From Bacteroidia bacterium (GTDB taxonomy: Bacteria > Bacteroidota > Bacteroidia > Bacteroidales > Azobacteroidaceae): DNA of 30,815 bases. The DNA lies in contig BNTV01000053.1 in assembly GCA_025996865.1 (NCBI GenBank), positions 1 to 30,815 on the forward strand. Reading direction: 5' to 3'. Position 1 is the first letter of the stretch, and every line of letters begins with the position of its first letter. Below, in pieces: positions 9,549-17,672 of the stretch. The notes under the pieces were generated by a model that did not search any database, had not been told where the DNA came from, and saw nothing but the letters and a program-made list of their open reading frames with translations. The position numbers and the translations under genes were made by a program.

Positions 9549-9581
9549 AACCTTATTCATATTGAAAAAATCAGGATTATC

Positions 9582-11954
9582 ATGTATAAATTGCCGCTTG
9601 CATTAGGAGAAGATATTGCTAAATTCGGAAATTTAGCGAAAGAATATCAAGCAAAAAAAATCGAAACGGTTCAGTTCAAAGCGTTTCGGGTGCCTATGGG
9701 TATTTACGAACAGCGGAAAGATGAAGTGTATATGTCGCGCATCCGGACAACCGGAGGCGTTATCTTTCCCGAACAATTGCTCCAAATCATGGATATAGCC
9801 CAAAAACATCAATCCGATTTACTGCATATTACTACCCGTCAGGAAATTCAAATCCAAAATTTAAACTTGGATGAAGTGGAACCTATCTTGAACGAATTAC
9901 AGGAAATCGGATTGGCGACCAAAGGCGGCGGCGGTAATACGGTGCGAAATATTCTCGTTTCTTCCAACAGCGGTATTTCCAAAGACGAAGTTTTCGATAC
10001 TACACCTTACGCTATGGCTTTGACTACCAAACTGATTGCCGAACCGGATTCGTATTTGCTTCCCCGGAAGATGAAAATCGCTTTTTCGTCGGATGATAAA
10101 CAAATTGACTATGCCGGCATCAACGATTTGGGATTAGTCGCTAAAATACAAAATGGACAAAGAGGTTTCCGGGTTTATGTTGGCGGTGGCGGCGGTTCCA
10201 AACCTTCGGTAGGCTGGTTGTTTTCCGATTTTATTCCTGAAAACGAACTTTTTGTCGTGGCGGAAGCGCTGAAAAAAATGTTTTCCGACCATGGAAATCG
10301 AAAAAATAAACACAAAGCGCGCATCCGCTATATTTTTTACCGCTTGGGTGAAGAAGAAACGATTAAATTGATTAAAGGCTATTACGAAGATGCCAAGAAA
10401 ACCACTCCTGCATTTGTTTTAGAAAAACAGGCAGTAGAAACGCAACCGGTAAATTATACACTTTCGGCAGCTATTGCAACGGATACCGAATACGAAAACT
10501 GGAAGAAAAGATATGTGACTGCGCAAAAACAAGACGGTTACAGCAGTATTTTAGTGCCGATAGTTTTGGGCAATCTGCCTTTAACGGACAATAAAAAAGT
10601 TGCCGGATTAAAAGATTTATTGCAGTTTATTTCCCGTTTCGGAAAACATACGCTCCGGTTTACTACCGGGCAAAATATTCAATTGCGCAATATCCCGGCT
10701 GTGGCTTTGCCGGAACTTTATCAACTCATTAAAGAGGTGGTGCCGGATAGTTCTATTCCGTTGCTGGCAAACAATATTGTTGCCTGTACGGGGGCAGATA
10801 CTTGCCGTTTGGGTATTGGATTATCCAAAGGCTTGGCTACGGCAATTCGTCGTGAATTGTTGCGTAGTTCTTTGAATTTGGACAAGTTAGCAGATGTAAG
10901 CATTCATATTTCCGGTTGTCCTAATTCTTGCGGACAGCAACTTTGGGCAGACATTGGTTTCTCCGGTAAAATTCTGCGAACCAACCGTATTTATCCGGGT
11001 TATCAGGTTTATCTGGCTGCCGGCAGGAGCGATTCGCCTCGCCTGGCAACACCGGTCGGCAATATCAGCGCACGCGATGTTCCCCGGTTTGTAGTTCGTT
11101 TATTGACTGCTTATCAGTCAGTTCAATCACAATATACTTCTCTGGCCGCCTATCTTGAAAAAGAAGGGAGGGTAGAAGCAGAGAAGCTTTTGGCGGAATA
11201 TCTCAATGTTCCACTGTTTGAGGAAGATAAAAATTACTATTTTGATTGGGGAGCCGATACGGTATTCAGTATTGTAGAGCGAGGCGCTGCCGAATGTTCC
11301 GCCGGATTGTTCGATATGATAGATTTGGATTTGAATTTTATCAATTCCTACAAACAATCGCTTGAAACGGAAACAGGCCCGCAGAAAATAAATAATCTCC
11401 TCTACGAAACGGTTTATTCCGCTTCGCGGATGTTGCTTATCACTCGCGGCGCTGAACCTAAAACAGTGGAGGATACATTTACCCTGTTTATTCAAAACTT
11501 TATCGAATTTGGCTTTGTGGAAGAAAAATTCCGGGCGGCAGTCGAATTGGCACGGAAAGGCAAAGATGTCGATTTTATTTCCCGAAAAGAAGAAATCTAT
11601 GCCCTTGCGGATGCCGTTATCGAATTGTATCGCAACATGGACGACAGTTTGCAGTTCAAAAATGTGCAAGCCAAAGTTGCTCCCATCAAAGAAGAAACGT
11701 TGGTAACGGCTGAAAAACCCTCCACTGAAGTTGGCAAAAAGTTCAAAGATTTGCGCGGTGTGGCCTGTCCGATGAACTTTGTGCAAACGAAAATACAGTT
11801 ATCGACGATGCAATCGGGCGATGAGTTGGAAATTTTCCTGGACGACGGGCAACCGATCAACAATGTTCCGGGTTCGGTGCGTGGAGAAGGGCATACTATC
11901 TTGAAACAAACGCAAACAGGTGATTATTGGCAAGTAGTGATTAAGAAAAAATAA
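9582..11954 (+). CDS. Sulfite/nitrite reductase (siroheme, 4Fe-4S) with C-terminal TusA domain
   Basis: The ATG at 9582 is chosen because a promoter -7 box lies at 9540-9548 and homology starts at YKLPLAL; an upstream in-frame TTG at 9492 would lie before the promoter. The 790-residue protein has two ferredoxin-like/siroheme half-domains. The 4Fe-4S/siroheme cysteines are C402 and C408 (CTGADTC) plus C446 and C450 (SGCPNSC). A helical region (about 500-700) follows, then a TusA/SirA-like domain (about 720-790) with the sulfur-carrier motif GVACPMN, C729. The family reduces sulfite to sulfide, or nitrite to ammonia, in the cytoplasm. The fused TusA domain favours a sulfur role. Confidence 0.88.
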   Translation: MYKLPLALGEDIAKFGNLAKEYQAKKIETVQFKAFRVPMGIYEQRKDEVYMSRIRTTGGVIFPEQLLQIMDIAQKHQSDLLHITTRQEIQIQNLNLDEVEPILNELQEIGLATKGGGGNTVRNILVSSNSGISKDEVFDTTPYAMALTTKLIAEPDSYLLPRKMKIAFSSDDKQIDYAGINDLGLVAKIQNGQRGFRVYVGGGGGSKPSVGWLFSDFIPENELFVVAEALKKMFSDHGNRKNKHKARIRYIFYRLGEEETIKLIKGYYEDAKKTTPAFVLEKQAVETQPVNYTLSAAIATDTEYENWKKRYVTAQKQDGYSSILVPIVLGNLPLTDNKKVAGLKDLLQFISRFGKHTLRFTTGQNIQLRNIPAVALPELYQLIKEVVPDSSIPLLANNIVACTGADTCRLGIGLSKGLATAIRRELLRSSLNLDKLADVSIHISGCPNSCGQQLWADIGFSGKILRTNRIYPGYQVYLAAGRSDSPRLATPVGNISARDVPRFVVRLLTAYQSVQSQYTSLAAYLEKEGRVEAEKLLAEYLNVPLFEEDKNYYFDWGADTVFSIVERGAAECSAGLFDMIDLDLNFINSYKQSLETETGPQKINNLLYETVYSASRMLLITRGAEPKTVEDTFTLFIQNFIEFGFVEEKFRAAVELARKGKDVDFISRKEEIYALADAVIELYRNMDDSLQFKNVQAKVAPIKEETLVTAEKPSTEVGKKFKDLRGVACPMNFVQTKIQLSTMQSGDELEIFLDDGQPINNVPGSVRGEGHTILKQTQTGDYWQVVIKKK

Positions 11955-11980
11955 TAAAAACCAGATCAAACATAGTTAAA

Positions 11981-12030
11981 AAATACCATAATAAGGGTAT
12001 TTCAAAAGGAAATGGAACCACTTAACTTTG
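11981..12030 (+). promoter_or_regulatory. Matching operator-like inverted repeat and promoter of the binding-protein gene
   Basis: AAATACC (11981-11987), 8 bases, GGTATTT (11996-12002) form a perfect 7-bp inverted repeat. GGTATTTCAAAA is identical to that before the reductase gene. TTTC (12000-12003) sits 19 bases before the -7 box TAACTTTG (12023-12030). The gene starts about 60 bases downstream. Confidence 0.6.
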
Positions 12031-12091
12031 TACCGTTATTTAATTTTTAGATATGTCTGTAATATAATAATTAAAAAAAATATATTAAACG

Positions 12092-13024
12092 ATGAAAAAA
12101 ATAGTATATACAGTTTTATTATTTGCTATTATAGCGCTTCCCGGTGGAAAACTTTTTGCCCAGGAAATCCATATTGAAGACACAAAATTTGTACATTCCA
12201 TTGTTGAAAAATGGATTTCAGAGTATAAAAAAGAAAATCCCAATGCTACCATCCATATTAAGGTTGGCCAAGCAACAGAAAACAAGGCTTCCAATCTGAA
12301 TATCATCGCTCAGCCGGTTTCCGGAAACGGAAATGAAAGAGTGGTTTATGTGGGCCGTTACGCACTTCTGCCTGTCAGCAACCCTCAGAATCCTTTGTTG
12401 GGAAAAGCAGCCAAAGGCTTGAAGCGAAAAGATTTGATTGATTTGGTTTTTGAGAAAGACATCTTGGCTGAAGATTTCGATCCGGATGAAAAAGAGAAAT
12501 ATACCGCTACGGTTTATACACGCGGCAGCAAATCTCCAACCGCTGTTACTTTGGCAGAGTATTTTGATCAACCTTTTGAGCGGATTAAAGGGAAAAAGAT
12601 TTTGGGTGATGATATTTATCTATTGAATGCGATTCAAAAAGATGAAACCGGCATTGCTTTCAATACGCTAAATTATGTATTTGATTTAAAATCGCGGCAA
12701 TTGAAATCCGAAATATCTCTGGTTCCGCTTTCTTTGAAATCAAGACAAAAAGAAGCCTTGCAATCGCTCAATATCGACCGGCTGTTGACTTTGTTGGAAG
12801 AATCTAAAGTAGAAACGATTCCGGTTGAAAACTTCGGATTGCAAATACCGGAAGAATATTCCAATAATGAAGAAGTACGGAATTTCATCAGTTGGGTTTT
12901 GATTCACGGACAACAATACAACCATGAATACGGATTCTTAACCCTGGATCAGGCAACGTTAGCTTCTCAGAAAACGCAATTGGAAGATAGCCGGCACGAA
13001 TACTTATCTTATTCAAATAATTGA
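12092..13024 (+). CDS. Periplasmic substrate-binding protein, PstS-like
   Basis: This 310-residue protein has a clear signal peptide ending LFAQ (about residue 24). The rest resembles the PBP-like fold of PstS-type binding proteins: an early W..EYKKENPNATI segment, VVYVGRYALLPV, a FEKDIL segment, YTRGSKSPTA and a GIAFNTLNYVFD strand. It shares an operator and promoter layout with the sulfite reductase gene. It lies just before a SusC/SusD pair rather than beside an ABC transporter, so it may hand a ligand to, or act with, the TonB-dependent system. The ligand is unknown; a sulfur or phosphorus oxyanion or a small organic compound are options. Confidence 0.7.
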   Translation: MKKIVYTVLLFAIIALPGGKLFAQEIHIEDTKFVHSIVEKWISEYKKENPNATIHIKVGQATENKASNLNIIAQPVSGNGNERVVYVGRYALLPVSNPQNPLLGKAAKGLKRKDLIDLVFEKDILAEDFDPDEKEKYTATVYTRGSKSPTAVTLAEYFDQPFERIKGKKILGDDIYLLNAIQKDETGIAFNTLNYVFDLKSRQLKSEISLVPLSLKSRQKEALQSLNIDRLLTLLEESKVETIPVENFGLQIPEEYSNNEEVRNFISWVLIHGQQYNHEYGFLTLDQATLASQKTQLEDSRHEYLSYSNN

Positions 13025-13040
13025 TTCACAATAAAAAACA

Positions 13041-13082
13041 AGTATCCCTCTTAGCCGACTGCAATAGGTATTGAGGGATACT
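13041..13082. promoter_or_regulatory. 10-bp stem hairpin upstream of susC
   Basis: AGTATCCCTC (13041-13050) and GAGGGATACT (13073-13082) form a perfect 10-bp inverted repeat with a 22-base loop. The loop holds a small CAATA/TATTG stem. No T tract follows, so it is not a standard terminator. It lies in the 81-base gap between the binding-protein gene and susC and could attenuate, process or stabilise the transcript. Confidence 0.5.
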
Positions 13083-13105
13083 CTACACTAAAATTTCTTT
13101 TAGAT

Positions 13106-16100
13106 ATGGCAAATTTATTCCATTTTTTTGGAAATCGCAAACGATTTCTACAATTTATTCTTTGTTTATTGGTATTGGGAAGTAATATTTCCATTGTAAG
13201 GGCGCAAGGAAACATCACCATACAGGGAAAAGTGATTGATGAGCACGACAATGAATCCATTATCGGCGCTACGATTACACTCAAAAATACAAAGTCTGAT
13301 TCCGGAGTAGTAACCGATGTGAATGGAGAATTCAAGTTGACTGTATCTTCACTTCCGGCTACCATCGTAGTGAGTTACATTGGCTACAAACAGGAAGAAA
13401 TAGACATTTATGAAAAACCCGCAGGGAGAATTACAATTTCACTGGGGGAAAGTGTGAATGCGCTGGGTGAAGTAGTAATTGTGTCCGATGGATACCAAAC
13501 CCAAGCTAAAAAAGTCTATACAGGTTCATCTACCGTGATTAGCGGCGCATCCATTGAAAACAAACCGGTATCGAATCCATTGGCAGCGTTGCAGGGCGAA
13601 GTGGCCGGTTTGAACATTTCGATACCCAACAACCAACCGGGCGCCAACCCCACAATACGGTTGAGAGGTCTTGGTTCTATCGGTCTGAGCACAAATCCCT
13701 TGTATGTAGTAGATGGTATGATTATCACGACAGGAGGCTTGGCTTTATCCAGTATTAACCAAGATGACATCGAAGACATCACGGTATTAAAAGATGCTTC
13801 TGCTACCTCTATTTATGGATCTCGCGGATCGAATGGAGTAATCGTTATTACCACTAAGAGAGGAAAAGCAGGGAAAACAGAAGTAAAATTAGATATCGAA
13901 GCGGGTTCCACTCATGTTATTCCTTTCCCGGATGCAGGACAACCTTTGAATGCCGGACAATATGCCGAATTATTTATCGAAGGTCTTGTGAATGCGGGAA
14001 ACACGCAAGCACAAATTGATAAACTGGTTGAAGATTATGGTATCAACAGCGGAAGAAGCAATGACTGGCAAGATTTGGTTTACAAAACAGGGAAACAACA
14101 ACAATACAATGTGTCGATAAGAGGAGGAAATGACAAATCAAAAATCTTTGCTTCTGCCGGTTATTTTACGCAGGAAGCCACTATTTTGGAATCCGACTTG
14201 AGAAGAATTTCCGGTTTGTTGAATGTAGAACACAAAATTTCCAATCGGGTAACCTTTAATGCCGGTATTAACGTTTCAAATTTATTCCAGCATGTGCCGG
14301 AAGAAGGTACCGGCTCATGGAATAATCCTGTTTTTGCTTCTCGTATTTTGCGCCCATTCCAAATGGCTTACAATGAAGACGGCACATTAAATATTGATTA
14401 TACAACTCCTTTGGGTTATACCGCGCATCAAAATGTGCTATATATTGCAGAAAATGATAAACGAACGGTAAACAACACGCGGGCGAGAGGAAATGCAAGC
14501 ATCAAATGGAATATTTGGGATAAACTGACTTACACAAGTTTTATAAGCGGCGATTATAGTGTGGGAGAGAACAAAACTTTCCTGAATCCGCTTTTTGGTG
14601 GTGCGAGAACAACCAAGGGATCGAATAGCACTTCTTATTCAAGGTCTTTTAACTGGTTGACAAGAAATCAATTAGACTATCAGTACGCTATTCCGGGCAT
14701 TGATGATTTTTATGTGACGGCAGTACTTGGTTACGAAGCACAACGTTCGGAAACATTCAGCTTATCCGGTAGCGGTACGGGCTTCCCGCTTACCCAGCCT
14801 GATCTCATTGAGTTATCCAATGCGGCAGTTACAACAGGCGCTTCATCCAGTACTGCGGCAAATTCTTTTACTGCTATTTACTCTCGCTTAGGCGCAAACT
14901 TTAAAAACAAATATTCGTTGAATGGATCTTACCGTCGAGACGGATCTTCCGTATTCGGTGCGAATAATCGCTACGGTAACTTCTGGTCTATCGGTGGCGC
15001 ATGGAATATTGACGAAGAAGATTTCTTCAAAAACCAACCTGTTTTATCCCTCGCCAAATTACATACTTCGTATGGTACAACCGGTAATGCGCAAGGTATA
15101 ACCAATTATGCGGCACGAGCTTTGGCCGGTTACGGATCGAATTACACCACCGGAAACGGACAAAACTACAATACGATCGGAAACCCCGATCTGACATGGG
15201 AAAAGCAGAAAAAATTCGATGTCGGAGTGGATTTAGGTTTCTTTCATAATCGCTTAATCATCACGCCGGACTACTACATCAACAACATTGACGGTTTGAT
15301 TCAAGCGGTTTCCTTGTCTCGAACAACGGGTTTCTCTTCCGTACCCTACGCAAATTCAGGCGCTATGGAAAACCGGGGCGTTGAGTTGATAATTAAAGGC
15401 GACATTCTCAATTCAAAAAAACTTTCATGGATAAGTACATTTAATATTGCCTTTAACCACAATGAAGTAACCAAGTTGGGCAATGCTTCCGGTGCAAACG
15501 GGAACTATTATCTGGACAAAGGTTATGATTATTATACCTACTACACCCGTCTCTATGCAGGAGTAGATCCTGCTAACGGACAGGCATTGTGGTACAAAGA
15601 CGGTAGTAAAACAGAAACAACGACTAATTATGATTCTGCCGACCGTGTTCCTTATAAATCGGCTACCCCTAAATATTTTGGCGGATTTAACAATACTTTC
15701 AATTATAAGGGAATAGGTCTTAATATTGATTTCTATTATAATTTTGGAAATTATGTAGTTGATTCCTGGTCAACCCGTTTCTACGATGGCGCATATTACA
15801 CGTTCAACAGCTATCAACGTGAATATTGGAATCGTTGGACAACACCCGGACAGGTTACGGATGTGCCTATATACATTGCCGGTGGTGGTACGCAGAGTAA
15901 CTCCAACTCGTTCTCTTCACGGTTTCTTTATGACGGCTCTTTCATTCGTCTGAAAAATGTGGCTCTGGGATATGATTTTGCCAAATTACGCAGTTTGAAA
16001 CCCTACTTGCGCACTTTCAGTAAACTGTATGTCTATGGACGGGCAAGCAATCTTTGGACAAAAACCTACGATGACCGGTTGCCTTTTGACCCGGAATCCG

Positions 16101-16159
16101 GTAATGTATCAATTCCTATTTACAGGACGTTTACCTTGGGAATAAATGTTGCATTTTAA
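13106..16159 (+). CDS. SusC/RagA-type TonB-dependent outer-membrane receptor
   Basis: This 1017-residue protein has a signal peptide (to about residue 34, VRAQ). A CarboxypepD_reg/CNA-B-like domain follows (about 38-120: IQGKVIDEHDNESIIGATI, VVSYIGYK). The plug domain (about 125-250) has the family signatures LRGLGSIG..NPLYVVDG and DASATSIYGSRGSNGVIVIT. A long beta-barrel ends with an aromatic C-terminus (LGINVAF). These are the SusC-family hallmarks. It imports a ligand across the outer membrane using TonB energy and forms a lidded pair with the SusD-like lipoprotein encoded 29 bases downstream. The ligand is unknown; neighbouring peptidases suggest a peptide-derived or sulfur compound. No extended anti-sigma signalling domain is seen at the N-terminus. 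Confidence 0.95.
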   Translation: MANLFHFFGNRKRFLQFILCLLVLGSNISIVRAQGNITIQGKVIDEHDNESIIGATITLKNTKSDSGVVTDVNGEFKLTVSSLPATIVVSYIGYKQEEIDIYEKPAGRITISLGESVNALGEVVIVSDGYQTQAKKVYTGSSTVISGASIENKPVSNPLAALQGEVAGLNISIPNNQPGANPTIRLRGLGSIGLSTNPLYVVDGMIITTGGLALSSINQDDIEDITVLKDASATSIYGSRGSNGVIVITTKRGKAGKTEVKLDIEAGSTHVIPFPDAGQPLNAGQYAELFIEGLVNAGNTQAQIDKLVEDYGINSGRSNDWQDLVYKTGKQQQYNVSIRGGNDKSKIFASAGYFTQEATILESDLRRISGLLNVEHKISNRVTFNAGINVSNLFQHVPEEGTGSWNNPVFASRILRPFQMAYNEDGTLNIDYTTPLGYTAHQNVLYIAENDKRTVNNTRARGNASIKWNIWDKLTYTSFISGDYSVGENKTFLNPLFGGARTTKGSNSTSYSRSFNWLTRNQLDYQYAIPGIDDFYVTAVLGYEAQRSETFSLSGSGTGFPLTQPDLIELSNAAVTTGASSSTAANSFTAIYSRLGANFKNKYSLNGSYRRDGSSVFGANNRYGNFWSIGGAWNIDEEDFFKNQPVLSLAKLHTSYGTTGNAQGITNYAARALAGYGSNYTTGNGQNYNTIGNPDLTWEKQKKFDVGVDLGFFHNRLIITPDYYINNIDGLIQAVSLSRTTGFSSVPYANSGAMENRGVELIIKGDILNSKKLSWISTFNIAFNHNEVTKLGNASGANGNYYLDKGYDYYTYYTRLYAGVDPANGQALWYKDGSKTETTTNYDSADRVPYKSATPKYFGGFNNTFNYKGIGLNIDFYYNFGNYVVDSWSTRFYDGAYYTFNSYQREYWNRWTTPGQVTDVPIYIAGGGTQSNSNSFSSRFLYDGSFIRLKNVALGYDFAKLRSLKPYLRTFSKLYVYGRASNLWTKTYDDRLPFDPESGNVSIPIYRTFTLGINVAF

Positions 16160-16188
16160 GAATAAAACAAATATTATATATTAAAAAT

Positions 16189-17646
16189 ATGAAAAGAATA
16201 GTATATATCATCATAGCAGGCATCCTTTTTTTGAGTTCTTGCGGGGATAGCTTTTTGGATGAAACGCCATCTACTTCTGTGGACGCAGCAACTTCTATCA
16301 AAACGACCAACGATATTATAGATGCACTCAATGGTTTGTATAGCGCTGCCAAAAGTTCTTCGCTTTTCGGCAGAGATGTTCATGTGTTAGGCGATTTATT
16401 AGCAGATAATGCTTATATCAGCGCCTCCAATTATGGTCGCTTCCTTACTGAACAAGCGTATCGGTTTTCGCAAAATAGCGGAAGCGCTTCCGGTATTTGG
16501 TCGCAAGGTTATAATGTCATTTTACAAGCCAACCGAATTATTTATACGGAATTGACTGTTCCGGCTTCACAACAGGTAGTTGTTGACCGAGCCAAAGGGG
16601 AGGCTTACGCTTGGCGCGCCTTGACCAATTTGGTATTGGTTAATTTTTTCGGCGCTCCCTACACCGTGAATCCGGATGCCCCCGGCATACCCGTCGTAAC
16701 GATTCCTACCTATGTAACCGGTCCGTATGTGAAACCGGAAAGACAAACGGTTAAAGAAGTGTATGCCCATATTTTTTCTGATTTGGAAGCAGCATTCGGA
16801 TTAATTTCACCCACTCCGATTCCTTCGACCTATCACGATGCCAGCTCCAATTATATTTCCAAATATGCAGTAAAAGCGATTGAAGCACGCGCCGCATTGT
16901 ATAAAGGCGATTATGCTGCGGCGCGTGATGCCGCTTTAGAAGTGGTAAACCATGGCGGTTTCACCCTGGCAGCGACTAAAAGTGCATTTACTTCGTATTG
17001 GACTGCCGCAACACCAAGTACCAACAAGTTGGAAACCATCCTCGAATTGAATATGAGTATTACAAGCAACCTCGGTAGCAATGGACTTGATCACATGTAC
17101 AACCAGGAAGGCTACGGCGATTTGTTGAGTGCAGCCGAAATATATACTTTGTATTCCGAAACGGATTTTAGAAAAAGTTTGGTCTTGGACGGTATTCGTA
17201 AGGGAAACAACCAAAGAGCTTTTGTAAATAATAAATATAGCAACACAGCCAACGGTGATCGGGATGAAGTGAAAATTCTGCGATATGCGGAAGTCATCCT
17301 TACTTTGGCGGAAGGTTATGCCAAAACGAATGATGAAACCAATGCATTAAAATATTTAAATCAACTGGCACAGTTGCGCGATCCGGGTTTTGCAGGTTAT
17401 ACTTCAAGCGGACAACAACTGATAGATGATATTGTGAATGAACGAAGAAAAGAATTGGTTTTTGAAGGACTTCGCCTCTTCGACCTCACCCGGTTGAATC
17501 GGGAAATTGTTCGCCCTGCGCAACAGTTCAGCTATCCCGGCTATCCGCTCGTGTCTTTAACAGACCACCGAAGGATTCAAGCCATCCCACAAGGGGAAAT
17601 TGATGCAAATCCGAATATAAAACAAAATCCGGGATACGATGACTAA
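16189..17646 (+). CDS. SusD/RagB-type nutrient-binding lipoprotein
   Basis: This 485-residue lipoprotein has a lipobox LSSC (Cys18) followed by GDSFLDETP, the classic start of mature SusD proteins. Helical TPR-like regions follow (KAIEARAALYKGDYAAARDA). The C-terminal family signature is present: LRYAEVILTLAEGYAK, NERRKELVFEGLRLFDLTR and AIPQGEIDANPNIKQNPGY. It caps the SusC barrel at the outer surface and captures the ligand. It lies between susC and the cyanophycinase-like gene with gaps of 29 and 26 bases, so it belongs to the operon. Confidence 0.95.
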   Translation: MKRIVYIIIAGILFLSSCGDSFLDETPSTSVDAATSIKTTNDIIDALNGLYSAAKSSSLFGRDVHVLGDLLADNAYISASNYGRFLTEQAYRFSQNSGSASGIWSQGYNVILQANRIIYTELTVPASQQVVVDRAKGEAYAWRALTNLVLVNFFGAPYTVNPDAPGIPVVTIPTYVTGPYVKPERQTVKEVYAHIFSDLEAAFGLISPTPIPSTYHDASSNYISKYAVKAIEARAALYKGDYAAARDAALEVVNHGGFTLAATKSAFTSYWTAATPSTNKLETILELNMSITSNLGSNGLDHMYNQEGYGDLLSAAEIYTLYSETDFRKSLVLDGIRKGNNQRAFVNNKYSNTANGDRDEVKILRYAEVILTLAEGYAKTNDETNALKYLNQLAQLRDPGFAGYTSSGQQLIDDIVNERRKELVFEGLRLFDLTRLNREIVRPAQQFSYPGYPLVSLTDHRRIQAIPQGEIDANPNIKQNPGYDD

Positions 17647-17672
17647 TCGTATCCTAATTAAAATTAAATAGT

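Noticed and set aside
9492..9581. Longer start (TTG) for the sulfite reductase
   Set aside because: The promoter -7 box at 9540-9548 and the operator lie inside this extension, and the extra residues do not resemble the family.
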